From the NCBI RefSeq assembly GCF_008831285.2, contig NC_045141.1, forward strand, positions 4,109,224 to 4,173,223: a DNA stretch of 64,000 nt, in the 5' to 3' direction. Shown piece by piece: positions 1-12,179 of this stretch (positions within the stretch are counted from its first letter, which is position 1; each line of letters opens with the position of its first letter). A program made the position numbers and the translations under genes. Source of the stretch: Nymphaea colorata (Eukaryota; Streptophyta; Magnoliopsida; Nymphaeales; Nymphaeaceae). Under the pieces are notes generated by a model that worked only from the letters and a program-made list of their open reading frames with translations, was not told where the DNA came from and made no database searches.

Positions 1-245
1 AGGTGGCTCCAAGCATGTTGGTTGGCAAATTTCATATAGTAGTCTGGTGCATATGGTGGAGAAGAAACTTGATAGCTCATAACAGGAAGATATTGCCTTC
101 CCAACCAACAGTTTTGTTCTAGAGTGTGGAATAGATGCTGGATTATCTTCAATAGCTGGAGTTGGAATGCTACAGACAGAGAAAAGCTACTAATCTACCG
201 TTGCCTATGAGTGATTTGTCAAGGGGAGATTAACTGCATCCACAA
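1..245 (+). mobile_element. LINE 3'-terminal coding relic
   Basis: One reading of the first 240 bases gives a VWCIWW-R-N-HNRKI pattern followed by a Trp/Leu-rich tail. This resembles the C-terminal part of plant L1-type LINE polyproteins, downstream of the reverse transcriptase (zf-RVT region). Several stops and at least one frame change interrupt it. The 5' part lies outside the window. The call rests on motif resemblance only. Confidence 0.4.
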
Positions 246-1025
246 TGATGGGCCAATCATTCAGATCCTTTCCTTGAAGAATCACCAAAGGCATAATTAA
301 GGAGAAATAGAAAGAGATTTTATTGTTTCATGTCCATGTTGTATTTAATATCTCATTTTCCAATACTAACTAAGCATTTTCTATGCAATACTGAGTAATA
401 GGTGCAAAAATTTAGAGAAAAAAATTCTAAAAACAACCTTTTTGTTATATATATAAATCTAAAGAAAGAGTTGATTTTGCTATATATTATGGATCATGTT
501 ATCGAATGTATTGATTTGCATATGACATATTGTTATGAATTTTATATTTATTTTGATAAAACATGTTCAAAAAATAAGATATTCTTCTCATAATATAGTG
601 GATAGAACAAATATAATGGACAAAACTAATCATAGAAGACACAAACACCGAATATAATAGACCATTCAAACAGAACATAAACAAACACAAGACAGGACAG
701 ATAGAACTGACTATGGAAGACACAAACATCGGGCAAATGGATAGATCAGACAGAATAGAAACAAACGTCAAACAGGACAGACAGAACATACATATGCGAA
801 ACAAATGTTGGATAAGAGTAACATAATGTTCTGTGCTTAAAATCATCAAACAGTAGACAAAGAACATTATTGTCCATGAAGAAAAGACAGTAGTGTGATG
901 GACAGAACATTCTTTCTATCTTGTCCCAATGGACAATAATCAAACAACCCTAAATGCCCCAGTTTCATTGGGACTAATCAAGGTGATCGATCACTCTTGC
1001 TCAACCACTTCCCTTTCCATCAATC
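246..1025. other. Non-coding stretch with GACA-rich degenerate repeat
   Basis: No gene is seen. From about 600 to 930 the sequence repeats loosely around GACAGGACAGACAGAACA and ACAAACATCGG words, with irregular spacing. This explains the Cys/Ser-rich spurious reading frames on the minus strand. The remainder is AT-rich. Confidence 0.4.
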
Positions 1026-1033
1026 TATATAAA
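1026..1033 (+). promoter_or_regulatory. TATA box of the peroxidase remnant
   Basis: TATATAAA lies 57 nt upstream of the peroxidase ATG at 1090, a normal plant core-promoter distance allowing a short leader. The remnant therefore kept its promoter-proximal sequence, which suggests a DNA-level copy and not a processed one. Confidence 0.4.
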
Positions 1034-1089
1034 CCAGGGCTTTGGTGCCACTTCAAACCACATCTATGTTCCCTTTCAATTACCACATC

Positions 1090-1308
1090 ATGGCTTCCCC
1101 TACAAACATCCATGTTGCCTTTTTCCTGGTCTTGGCTATCATCATTGGAACTCCTCTGCTCAACTCTCTACTAATTTCTATGATTCTCATTGTCTCGGTG
1201 TTTCTGCCGCAGTCAAAGCCCAGATCAAGGGAGTTTAGCAAAAGAACCCAGAATGGGTGCATTGTTCTTCACATAGTCTTCCGTGACTGCTTTTTTAGTA
1301 TACAGTAA
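1090..1308 (+). pseudogene. Class III peroxidase, first exon only, frameshifted
   Basis: The ATG at 1090 opens a signal-peptide-like stretch (MASPTNIHVAFFLVLAIIIG). A frame change near 1160 then gives QLSTNFYDSHC, the typical N-terminus of mature secretory peroxidases with its first disulfide Cys. After a second frame change near 1230 the distal haem-pocket region appears as LHIVFRDCF, where the family has LRLHFHDCF. The distal catalytic His is replaced by Arg and the catalytic Arg by His, so the active site would be dead even without the frameshifts. No later exon (GCDGS region, proximal His) is found; a LINE relic starts about 100 bp downstream. The family assignment is by motif recognition. 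Confidence 0.6.
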
Positions 1309-1394
1309 TCATAACCAACCAATCTAGTTGTGAAATTACATATTATTTTTCTTGTGCATATATATAAGATCAGACATATCCAATTGTTGTGTAT

Positions 1395-2870
1395 AAGTCA
1401 TATTGATAAAGGATATAGAGATTTGAATGAGTTTATAGATGCTTGTCAATTTTTAAAAGTGGAAGATAAGGGCCATAGATTTACTTAGACTAACCAACAG
1501 ATGGAAACTGATTTACACTAATGTAATTTTGATTGGGATTTCTATAGCAGAAGAACAAAGTGGCAGCTTAATTGTAACTATAGTTTTCAAGCAATAGCAA
1601 AACCATCTTCTGATGATAAAGGTCTACTACTTTCTATGGATAGGTGCATGTAGTAGAGGAAAGGCTAGATATAGGTTCATGTTCATTAAAACTTGGGTAA
1701 AGTTGGAAGATGTAAGAATATAGTTCAAATTTAGTGGAATAAAGTGGAAAGAAAATGTGAAATGATTAAGGGATGGAGCAGTTGAGAAGAATAGCTGGTC
1801 TTAAAACTCTTTGAATAGGAAAAATTTTGGTAAGATATCCAATAATGTGAAAATCCTCATGGCTGAGTTACAATACCTACAAGGACAAATGGAAGAGGAT
1901 AATTTGGTGAATATTGATAAAGAATTCAAGGTGAGAGAACAGCTGCAGGAATTGTTGAGACTAGAATAGATACTTTGGATAGTAAAGTCAAAGCCCGGTG
2001 GACAAGAAAAAGAAATAGAAATACCAAACTTTTCCATATATTGCCAAAAATGAAGAGGCTAGGAATCAAGTGGAGAAGATAGTGGTGGAGGGTGTGCATT
2101 ATGTCAATGATGATGATATTTAAATGCAGCATCTAACCTCCATGAGCAATTTATGGATGATGATTCAGCCACATATGTCTTGTTTGAATATGAAAGCTAA
2201 AGCTGAATGTTAAAACTGAAGAAAATAGTAGTTTGATGTGGGTAATGTAGTGTGCACTTTAGATGTTGAGCATAGCCCAAGATATTGATAGCATAGCTGA
2301 CCCGGATGGGTTCTTGAGCTATTTGTGCCAAGATATGTGGGATATAGTAAGATATGTGGGATATAGTTGGTCAAGATAGCAAAGCAGTCGTAAAATTCTT
2401 CAGTTCAGGTACAATACTCAAAAGTATCAATAGAATTAACTTGATACTTATTCCAATGTTTAGGGGAGCCAAAAGAATTGAGAATTATAGACATATTACA
2501 CATTGCAATGGTATCTAAAAAATCATGGTTGCTCGGATGCAGGGTTTTCTTTCAAGGATTATGGATGCTAATCAAAGTGCTTTTCTTAAAAGAAGGCACA
2601 TTCTTGACCAGTATTTTTTTGGCTAATGAGATTCTTAACTGGTTCTCTTCAAGAAAAGGGAAAGTAGCAAGCCTCAAGATGGACCTATCTAATGTTTATG
2701 ATAAGGTTTCTTGGGGGTTTCTTCAAGACAGCATGCTGAAAATAAGATCTGATGTGGATGGGTGGAAAGAGTGATATGTTATATGAACATGACTTATTTT
2801 TCAGTTTTAATTAATGATAATGAAGGTGGGGCTTTTAGAAATTCGAGCAGCTTTAGATGTGGAGCTTTAA
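1395..2870 (+). mobile_element. LINE (L1-type) non-LTR retrotransposon relic
   Basis: Pieces occur in the right order on the plus strand. Near 1420-1500 is the end of an endonuclease-like domain (DLNEFIDACQF, then HRFTWTNQQ). Near 1800-2045 is the linker with KSKARW-RNTKLFH, matching the plant LINE pattern KSRxxWLKEGDRNTKFFH. Near 2500-2800 is reverse transcriptase with DANQSAFLKRRHILD, LANEILNWF, LKMDLSNVYDKVSW and then TYFSVLIND. The reading changes frame several times and contains many stops. The YADD box and the 3' tail are missing. The element is old and inactive. Confidence 0.7.
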
Positions 2871-3652
2871 AAAAGCATTGTGCTGGATCTCGGGGGAAGG
2901 GTCTAGGTTGTGGCTGGTAACTAATTGAAGAATATATAAGACTCAAAAATTATTTTTGAAAAAAAAGGAAGAAAACCTCTTTATAAAATTCTGAATTGTG
3001 GCCTACTTGATTTTAAGTTATTTTGGAATACTGTTAGAGTATTCTTGGCTTAATATGCATTTTTTTAATATTATATATACTCTAATGGTGGCTTATCTTC
3101 CTCTCTGTGATTTTCTTTACTTGTCATCAACCACTAGTAGTCATGTGTCCGTCAAACTCAAGACAATTTAAAAAGAAAAACGATAGTAAGTTTAAGGGCA
3201 AATCTACAGGTTCTTATAGACCTCAAGGAACTATAGTGAAATGTTACAGGTATGGGAAGCCAGGACTACATAAAAGAAGGCATATGTGTTGTCTAGAGTA
3301 TCTATTTGCAAATGAAGAACTTATTGGTTGGTGGTAGATTTTGAGGCTACCCGTCACATTGCAAAAACAAAAAAAAAAGTGTGGTCAGTATGGAAGACCT
3401 GGGTCTAGGTGTACAAAAGGTCTATACAAGGAATAATTCATATAGTGATGTCATGGGTGTCGGTCATATCGACTCAATATTGGAAGTACTAGTGTCATTA
3501 TGAATGAGGTTCTTTATGTTCTTTATATGACAAAGAATCTAGTGCATGTCCCTGCTTTGACTGGAAAAAGTTTTAAAATTTGTTTTATTTTAAGAAAAGT
3601 CACAGTGGGAAAACATGGTAAGACCATTTGAAGGCAAATATGTAACAATGAA

Positions 3653-4390
3653 ATGAATAAAGTTTCTGTTTTTGCTTATATTGACTATGTATTGAATGTG
3701 ATTGTGAACTTATGGCATGAAAGATTAAGCCATGTAAGTATTAACAAGATGAAGACTCTAGCACAGCTATGTTTAATACCCGATATTAATATAAATAATT
3801 TTGTGAAATGTGAGTCATATTCATATGAAAAGATGGTACGGAAAAACTTTCCTTCTGAAGTAATTCGAGTCATTAATCTGTTGGAGATTATCCATACAGA
3901 TATCTGTGGACCTTTTATGGTCCAAACACATAGTGACAAGTTATATTTTGTAACATTCATTGATGATTTTTCAAGGTTTAGTTATCTTTACTTCATCAAA
4001 CATAAATATGAAGCCCTTGAAAAATTCATGGAATACAAAAATGAAGTTGGGAGACAACTTGACAAATACATCAAGGTTGTAAGGTCTGATCGAGATGAGG
4101 AGTATACATCAAATGAATTCCTCAAATACTGTAAAGACCTTGGAATTAATCGGTAAAGAACAATGCCTAGAACACCACAACAAAAAGGTATAGCTGAGAG
4201 GAGTAACAGAACTCTTTTAAACATGGTAAGATCCATGTTGGTTGGTGTACACTTACCCAAAGTATTCTGGGGTGAAGTTGTATTAACAACTATGTGTACT
4301 ATAAATCAAATGTCCTGCAACGTAGTCCCGACCACTCCTTATGAGAGATGGACTGGTATAAAACCAAATCTGAGTCATCTCAGGAGATGA
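3653..4390 (+). pseudogene. Copia A integrase remnant
   Basis: An open stretch runs to a TAA at about 4154 and continues to 4390 in another frame. The GAG-pre-integrase part keeps LWHERLSHVS. The integrase core shows the first Asp in IHTDICGP, the second in VRSDRDEEY and the Glu in QKGIAERSNRT. The usual GGEY after the second Asp has become DEEY. The segment ends with the NQMSCNVVPTTPYERWTG stretch typical of copia integrase. No complete protein could be made from this locus. Confidence 0.7.
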
Positions 4391-4739
4391 GAATTTATAC
4401 TTTTTGTTAAAATCATATATCAAAAAATGGATAAACTAGATAATAGATCTGTAAGATGTTTATTTATTGATATCCAACGACTATAAGACTTATCGAAAGT
4501 GGGGATGTAGAGTTCCTAGAAGAACTCAATAATGAGGACAATAACCCAATTAAACTGATCTATTAGATACTCTGATTTACTCAAATGAATAGTCTGGTAA
4601 TGAACTGACTGAGAAACAGTCTAACAATGAACCAACTGGAAAATAATCTGATAATAAACAAATTGATTCGAGTACTTCATATTTGAATGATTATTATGTA
4701 TATTTGGCAGTAGACTATGCTATTCAGCTGATATTGATG

Positions 4740-5600
4740 AAATGTCAGATAATCTAACATATGATGAAGTGATAAATTCACATGAATCGTCAGATTGGTT
4801 AAAAACTATAAATGAAGAAATTGAATCTATAGAAAAGAATAAAGTCTAGGAGTTAATAGACCTTCCTGAAAGAAGAAAACTCATTAGTGTAAATGGTTGC
4901 TAAAAGGAAGTATATAGTTGATGGTTCAGTTGAAAAATTTAAAGAAAGATTGGTGGCGAAAGGTTTTTCCCAAAAAGACTGATGATTATTTAAAAACTTA
5001 TCCACAAGTTTCAAAATTTGTCTCAATTAGAATAATTTTGGCTATTGTAGCTTTCCATGATTTGGATATTTGGCAGATGGATGTAAAAACTATTTTTTCT
5101 AATTGGTGAATTAAAAGAAATTATCTATATGACACAACTAGAAGTCATTAAAAAACATAGAGATAAAGTGTACAAGTTGAAAAAAATCCTTGTGCGACTT
5201 GAAGTAGTCTTCTAGACAATGGTGTTTTTCTTTTCATAAGGTAATAATTAAAGTTGGATATGTATCAAACCTGCCCAGTATATGTCTAAAAAAATAGAAG
5301 TCTTTTATGTATCATGTCATTATATGTCGATGACATTCTACTGACTAGAAATGATAACAAAATGATATTCAAAACAAATACTTGGCGGAACGAAACTTTG
5401 AAACGAAGGACATGGGTCATCCTATATACTACGTATAAAGATCACTCGAGGTAGAAACTCGAGGATTTTGAGTTTGAGTCAAGAACAATATATTAGTCAT
5501 ATCTTAAAGAAGTTATGAATGCAAGATTACAAATCAACTGGGACTCCCATGGCCAAAGAAGCAAATCTAAGCAGAAGTGATTGTTCTAGTGAATGACAAT
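4740..5600 (+). pseudogene. Copia A reverse transcriptase remnant
   Basis: Recognisable copia RT blocks are WLKTINEEIESIEKNKVW near 4800, the decayed KWV/VAKGF region near 4900-4970, IILAIVAFHDLDIWQMDVK near 5030-5090, and the catalytic SLYVDDILLTRND box (alternative frame) near 5315-5350. At least four frame changes and several stops separate them. Confidence 0.65.
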
Positions 5601-5639
5601 AAAAATTAAAAATTAAATGTCTCATATATCCAGGTATTT

Positions 5640-5798
5640 GGCAGCTTAATGTATCTAATGCTAAGCTTTCCTATTGGTTCTGTGAGTTGCTACCAAAGTA
5701 ATCCTAGTTGGCCTCACATAATAAAAAGAATTTTTCGCTATATTAAAAGAATAAAAGGCTTGAAATTGTCCTACCAAGCTGATGAATTAACTTTAGTT
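5640..5798 (+). pseudogene. Copia A RNase H, 5' half, split by the hAT insertion
   Basis: The reading SNPSWPHIIKRIFRYIKRIK matches the copia segment just before RNase H. Copy B has the same block uninterrupted near 14160-14275. It stops at the hAT target site CTTTAGTT (5791-5798) and resumes at 7497. Confidence 0.6.
5791..5798 (+). repeat. Left target-site duplication of the hAT element
   Basis: CTTTAGTT here and CTGTAGTT at 7497-7504 flank the inserted element and differ at one base. Copy B of the unit has a single uninterrupted version (TTTAGTTGG), which defines the empty site. Confidence 0.75.
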
Positions 5799-5839
5799 CT
5801 AAGTCACTTGGGTGCGCCATTTTTGGCCTCACACCCATG

Positions 5840-6167
<328 letters not shown>

Positions 6168-7496
6168 CACCCACGTCGACGTGATGCAGGTGCGGGTGCA
6201 CCCCTGGTGTGCACCTGAAGTGGTCAAACAAGAGTCGGGTGCGGTCAGCCGCACCCGACTAAAATTGTCCTTTTCTAACTCACACCCGACTCACGTTTGA
6301 CGCGAGTCAAGTGCAGTCAAATGCGAGTCGGTCTATTTTGGTCCAATTTTTAGCGTTTTTTTTTGTTTTTATTTTTAGAAAGTCGATCGGGCACCCACGT
6401 CAACCTCGCCCCTTTGCCGCTGCTATCTCTCGCCTGTGTTCGTCTTAGCTACCTCTCCATCCTGCGACCGGCGTCCGCAGCATCAGGTTTTCTTCTTTCC
6501 ACGTTTCTTCTTTCCCTATTTCCTCTTATTCGTCCTCTTGGCCTCTTCGTTGTCCATGTTCGTCCCTTCTTCTTCGCCCCTCTTCTTTGTCTCTGTTCGT
6601 CCCTCTTCTTCGTCTACTTCGTCCCTCTTCTTCGTCTTCTTCATCCTTCTTCTTCATCTTCTTCGTCCCTCTTCTTCGTCTCCTTTAGTGTGCACGTTTG
6701 GTACCTGCCTTTTATGTTTACCTAATTTATCCTTTATTTTTTTTCTAGAATTTGTGGTCTTTGTCGTTTTCGTCCATGTTTTCATTCTTATGTGATTGAA
6801 TGTTTTTGTGATTCTTGCTCTGCAGCTTCACAAAATAAATTGTTTTTGTTACTGATATTAAAATTTTTCACTGGTTTTTTTTTTGTTTTGCATTGCAATT
6901 TATGATACTGAATAGTGGATAGCTCTTTAGAATAGCAGATAACTCTTTAAACTTATTTATAGGCATTCATTCTGATTAAAAAAACAGTGTTGCTTTTGTT
7001 TTATATTCTGATTTTTGTGAAATCTGGATAGTTGCAGACTGTAGTTATGCAGTATATAGTCTATGCTAGTTGAGTGGTTTCTTTGAACTCTGCTGGTTGA
7101 CTGGTTTCTTTGAACTCTACTGGTTTCTTTATATTCTGATTCTACTCTACTGGTTTCTTTATATTTTAATTCTTCATCCTTATTACTGGTTTTTGATTTT
7201 CGTATGAAGTATGACTGTATGAACTATGATTTTGTGAGCTCAAACTAGGGTATATTTCTTGTTGAATGTTGAACTAATGATTGATAATGATATCATGATT
7301 AGCAAATTGTAATTTTGATCTTGTTATTTAATAATTTGTAGTTTATAGACAATTTTTTGTCATATATATTATATACATATTGTTATTATTTTAATAATAA
7401 TAATAATAGTAATAAAATACTTTTGTCGCACTGCCACACTTAAATTTTTTGAGATGTGCCGTGCCGACACCCGCACCCTGCACTCAGGTGACATAG

Positions 7497-7962
7497 CTGT
7501 AGTTGAATATTCTGAAGCAATTTTTGTGAGTTGTAAAGACAATAGTAAGTTCACATCTGGATGTGTGTTTCTTTTTGGTGAAGGAGCGATAGTCTGGCCC
7601 TGTAAAAAACAGAGATGTGTTGCTCAACATACTTAAGAAGCAGAGTATGTAGCATGCAATATTGCAACTACCTTTGTTGTTTTGATAAATCGGTTCTTGA
7701 AAGACTTGAAGTTAGATCACGATCATGAACCAGTTCAACTATTATGATAATCAGGCAGTGATATCTCTTATGAGAAATTGAGCTTTTAGCTCAAAGAGTA
7801 AGTATATAATAGTGAAATGTCATGCATGAAATGATTGAAAAAAATGAAATCTCAATAGATTGCATGTCTACCAATGATATAGTAGTTGACCATTTAACTA
7901 AGAGAATTTCTGAAGATTTGTTTACTAAGCATGTAGTCTATATGAGGCTAAGATATATTTGA
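7497..7962 (+). pseudogene. Copia A RNase H, 3' half
   Basis: After the second target-duplication copy the copia RNase H reading resumes (FVSCKDNSKFTSGCVFLFGEG, then CVAQHT and AEYVACN in another frame). It runs on to the C-terminal VDHLTKRISEDLFTKHVV segment. Copy B matches it at about 14290-14740. Frame changes and stops are present. Confidence 0.6.
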
Positions 7963-8122
7963 AAGGTTGCAAAGGAAAGCTATTGAAAGAAAAACCTCAT
8001 TACAAACCTTGAACAAATTTCATTTACATTGGATAAACCAATTATGAAAAACCATGTAGCTAGAGCCTAAAGAAACCCACAATAGTGGAAGCAAACTGGC
8101 AGTCTCATGGCCAAACGGGAGA

Positions 8123-8560
8123 TGTTTGATAGTGACCATGAGCCCTATCCCTTCCTTTCATAATTGTGAGGGGTCTCACTTGCAATTACAAAATAAATTT
8201 GCAAAAAAAAATTTCAAACTGAAGATTTTCATTCTAAACAAAGTTTGATTTTACATTATTTATTCTTGAAATCTCTCGCATGCTCTAATCGCATGCTAGG
8301 CATACAGGAAAACCTATGAGGTTGGTTATATAAGTCCAACAACACTAAAATTAAGATAAAATCAAGCGATTACCCTGCTTTGTACCTCATAGAAGCAAAC
8401 TTGCAAATTCTCTCTGCTTTGACCTCTCTCTCTTTGTTCTTTTATTTTAGTTGATGTTGCTACCTGCTGTTTTGATGTTTCTACCGTTCGAGCACTCATC
8501 CTGGAGACTCCATTGGTGAACTTGCTCAAGAAAAGTAGAAGGAATCAAAGTGTCATTCAC
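8123..8560 (+). repeat. Copia A 3' LTR (start clear, end uncertain)
   Basis: TGTTTGATAGT follows a purine tract after the pol end. Copy B has TGTTGGATAGT in the same place at 14893. A TATA-like TTATATAAG lies near 8325. I could not find a convincing CA terminus, because similarity between the two copies continues far beyond the expected LTR length. Confidence 0.5.
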
Positions 8561-10057
8561 TTCAAAAACTCCATCAGTTGGACACCTAGAGATGACACTT
8601 GTTTGGAAAGAAAGAGACGCCTAGAAGACGATGGCATGGTTGGGGCAAGAGACCAGTGAGGCAGCAAGAGAAGCCCTGAGCCATTGCAACAAAAAGAGAA
8701 GATAATGAAGGGTCAGCCATTGAGATTGAAGACTAGAAGGTGTCGCCCCTGGTGAACGAAGTACGTGGGCAGGATGAAAAAAATCAGAATAAAAAAGTGA
8801 AAGGCAATCTACCATTACAATCTATGTAAGGGAGAAATGCTTTTGGCGATTGTGGAAATTTGCCACCCATTAAAAAACTATGGTACGCTGCTTTCCTTTC
8901 CTTTAGAGTTGATAGACTTCCACGCAACTCATTGCAGCCATCATCAAGCAGATTAGGTATTCTTGTATGGAAGATGCTGGTGCCAGGGAGATGTTTCATA
9001 GTGTGCAAGACCATTTGTGATAGTGAACTAGGTAGAAGCAGCCTTCGGTTACCGAAGAGAACTGCTATAGAAATGGAAATGAAGTAGGCAGTCGGTGAGA
9101 AACAAGAGGGAGAGACGAAGTTGGTTGTAGTGAGGACGTTGGGTGTTTGGGTTGCCATAGAACAAGCAGGGTCGCACGTCATTGTGACTGCTCTTAAACC
9201 TGTCCTAGACCCTTTATCTAAATTCTTCCAGGTGAAGGTCATAAGGTCATCCGCTGATTCTTCAACATCACTCAGTTCGGACCTCCACTTAGTTTCACCC
9301 AAGCCTCATCCTGGTCATCCCTCACGTACCTCGAGTGGAGGAGGAAGCTGCAGATGGCTAGGAAGAGCAACCCTGGCCATTAAACTTGTGTTTGGACCAT
9401 TGATGTTGTCTTTCTATCCAACATCATTTATGTTGGTCAAAGCTACACTGGGCGCAGGGGAAATCTCTGCAAAAAAGGGCGATGATGAACATTATCTCAC
9501 CAAGTGGTTAGAGACATTCAGTGTTGAACATATTCTTATGACAGTTAAGGACATTTGTCATAACCAGTTCGTAAAAGTGGATGATTCGTGGGACATATGT
9601 TGTGTTCTATGTTGTCGACCCACACTTGTAGCAATTAAATATCTTTAGATGAAGGAAATAGCAAAGTGGATGGCATTTTTATCACCAATTTTGATGATGT
9701 TAGGCAGAGATTTTTTCAATCACCAGATTTTTTTTTTTTTGAAATGTCACCTGAGCACTTCAAGAAGGAAGGACACATGCCCTTGCTTGATTATCATGTG
9801 AAAAAGATACTAGATGTCAACTTAAAGGATATGGAGTCGACTCTTGTTTTGCAAACATCTAAGGAGGCAGCCACCTCAGAAGCTACAAAAATACGGAAGC
9901 AACATGCAGAGAATTTTGTTTTTCAATCTTCACTTATCGTACAACAGGCGGGAGCTGGAAATCAGAATGATGGTTGCAATGTTGAGGCAGTCATTTGTCA
10001 TTTTTGCACAAATCTGATTTCTATGGGAAGTGATAGAGTCTTGCATTTCTCTTGAAT
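8561..10057. other. Downstream part of unit A, no conserved coding
   Basis: This stretch has an open frame of 175 codons at 9121-9648 and one of 129 codons at 9666-10055. The matching part of copy B is interrupted by indels (for example it lacks about 50 bp of 9245-9310 and about 130 bp around 9560-9690), so neither frame is conserved between copies. I see no recognisable domain. It may be flanking DNA copied with the element or a long non-coding LTR part. Confidence 0.4.
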
Positions 10058-10838
10058 CAATAAGTTGTATGATGTTTGGTGCTTCTAAAACAAATAGCCG
10101 AGCTTACTTTGCTTGAAAGAAAGAAAAGAGAAAAATGAAAAAAAAGTAATGGAAAGGAGTCTACTCGATGGCTTGGAAAACCACTCTACTAGTTTTCCAA
10201 GCTCAACCAGAGAATCTGCGGTCTCTCCTTCAAGCTATCTGCTGCTTGAGTGACTGAACACCATGGCTGTTTGTTCTACCAGGTGTGGTCGGAGAAGCCA
10301 CCATTGTTTTCCCCTTTGACACAGCCGGAGATCAGCCGCTACCTCTTTTCCAACAAACTCACAGCAACCCTCAATCATTGCTGAACGTTTCACCAGACCT
10401 CAGATCTAGTCAGCTCTCTGGGCCACGAAGGCCTCTGCCACTGTCACTTTTTCAGACAGACCCACGACTACTCGACTGCTACTCTAGCTGCCACGCTGCG
10501 TTTGTTAGTAGGACACCGAAGCTTGCCGGTTAGTAGGTCGTCGGCTCTACGAAACCCTAGCAGAGATTTTTTGAAGAGGAGAGAGAAGAACAAGCGAAAA
10601 ATGAACAAAAATGGAAGCCAAATTATGGTCTCAAATTAAAAAAAAAAGAGAGATTTAGTCCACCATTTTTGCCATATTTTCAAAAATGCTGTCAGAATTA
10701 ATGAAAATTAATGTTGCAGCATTTTTGCTAAAAACTTGTTCAGAAAGAGGCTTGCAAAAGTTAAATTTGGTTTACAACCATAATTTTAGTTAAAGTTACA
10801 AAAGATACCCTTTTGAGTTATCAAAATTACAAAAAAGG
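10058..10838. other. Spacer between the two duplicated units
   Basis: Unique DNA of 781 bp. It has a moderately GC-rich central part (10150-10560) with a chance 82-codon frame at 10285-10533 and no recognisable domain, then AT-rich DNA. No LTR end or primer site is seen before copy B. Confidence 0.35.
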
Positions 10839-11046
10839 GACTCAAAAATTATTTTGAAAATAAGAAAGAAAACCTCTTTATAAAATTTTGAATTGAGGCC
10901 TCCTTGATTCTAAGTTATTTTAGAATATTGTTAGAGTATTTTTGGCTTAATATGCATGTTTTTTTATGTCGTATATACTCTAATGGTGGCTTATCTTCTT
11001 CTCAGTGATTTTCTTTACTTGTCATCAATAACTCAAAATTTAGAAA

Positions 11047-11492
11047 TGACTTTTAGAGTGGGAGCCTCTGAACTTGTCAAGATTGAAAAACTCAGTGGAA
11101 TCAACTTTCATGCATGGAAGCGTAGGATCATGTTGGTCATGACACATAAGAGGTTGATTCATGTCATAACCAATTTCTTTCCTACCTTAGGTGACAATCC
11201 CACATATGAGGAACAAAAGACCTATGATGCTTTTGAGACTAATGAATTGATGAATAAAACTATTATGTTAGCTTTCATGGAAGATGACACGATCAGTGTA
11301 TTTGAGGACTATCCAACAGCTAAGGAGATGTTTGATGCTATCACCTTAAAGTATAACACTACTATTACGATGCATGTTCAATTACTCCTAGAGCAATATA
11401 ATTCACATAAAATGAAAGAGTCAGATAGAGTCGTTGACAGTTGTAGTGGGAAACATGATTTCAGACATGCAGATCTATATAATCTTGAATAG
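11047..11492 (+). pseudogene. Copia B gag (UBN2-type) fragment
   Basis: From ATG 11047 the reading has LVKIEKLSGINFHAWKRRI, the hallmark start of copia gag (a short run to a Trp-x-Arg motif). It continues through YEEQKTYDAFETNELMNKTI and AKEMFDAITLKY. It ends in a TAG at 11490 after drifting out of the conserved frame near 11440. A zinc-knuckle remnant (CYKCRKLELHQRSHMC, final spacing altered) lies near 11750 in another segment. This part is absent from copy A. Confidence 0.65.
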
Positions 11493-12179
11493 CTTTCTTC
11501 CTTTTAAGGACATGGCAGTCACTGTCCTAAGTCTTTACTTTCAAACTTTGACTCTAGAAAATCTCCCCATTCAACTAACTATTCAGCAATAACACCTTAC
11601 TAAGAGAAAGAATACAGAATTTATGATAGCCCAAGATAAACCTGTTAGTAGTCATATAGCAGTTAGACCCAAATAATTTAAAAAGAAAACTGATGGTAAA
11701 TTTAAGGGCAAATTTATAGGTTCTCAGAGACTTTAAGAAACTGTAGTGAAATGCTACAAGTGCAGGAAGTTAGAACTACATCAAAGAAGTCATATGTGTT
11801 GTGTAAGAGTGTTTGTTTGCAAATGAAGAACTAACTGGTTGGTGGATAGAATTTGGGGCTATCTGTCACATAGAAAAAACAAAGGAATGTGTGAATGAAA
11901 AACCTAAGTCTGGGTGTACAAAATGTCTATATGGGAAATAATTCATATTGTGATGTCATGGGAGTCAGGTCACCAATGTCGTTCTGAATGAGGTTCTTTA
12001 TGTTCCTTATATGAGAAGGAATCTAGTGTCTATCTTTGCTCTAACTGGAAAAGGTTTTGAAATTCATTTTACTCTAGGGAAAGTCACAGTGGAAAAACAT
12101 GGCAAGATCACGTTTGAAGGCAAATATGTAAAAGAACATGGCATGTTTAAGATTAATGAAATGAAAAAATAGAAATTAA

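Noticed and set aside
499-943. Minus-strand Cys/Ser-rich frames near the left end
   Set aside because: They fall in the GACA-rich degenerate repeat and reflect its composition.
6363-6795. 120-codon Ser/Phe/Leu-rich frames
   Set aside because: They come from a CTTCTTCGTCC-rich tract within a hAT element, in two overlapping frames.
9121-9648. 175-codon open frame
   Set aside because: The matching part of copy B is broken by indels and no domain is recognised, so coding is not supported.
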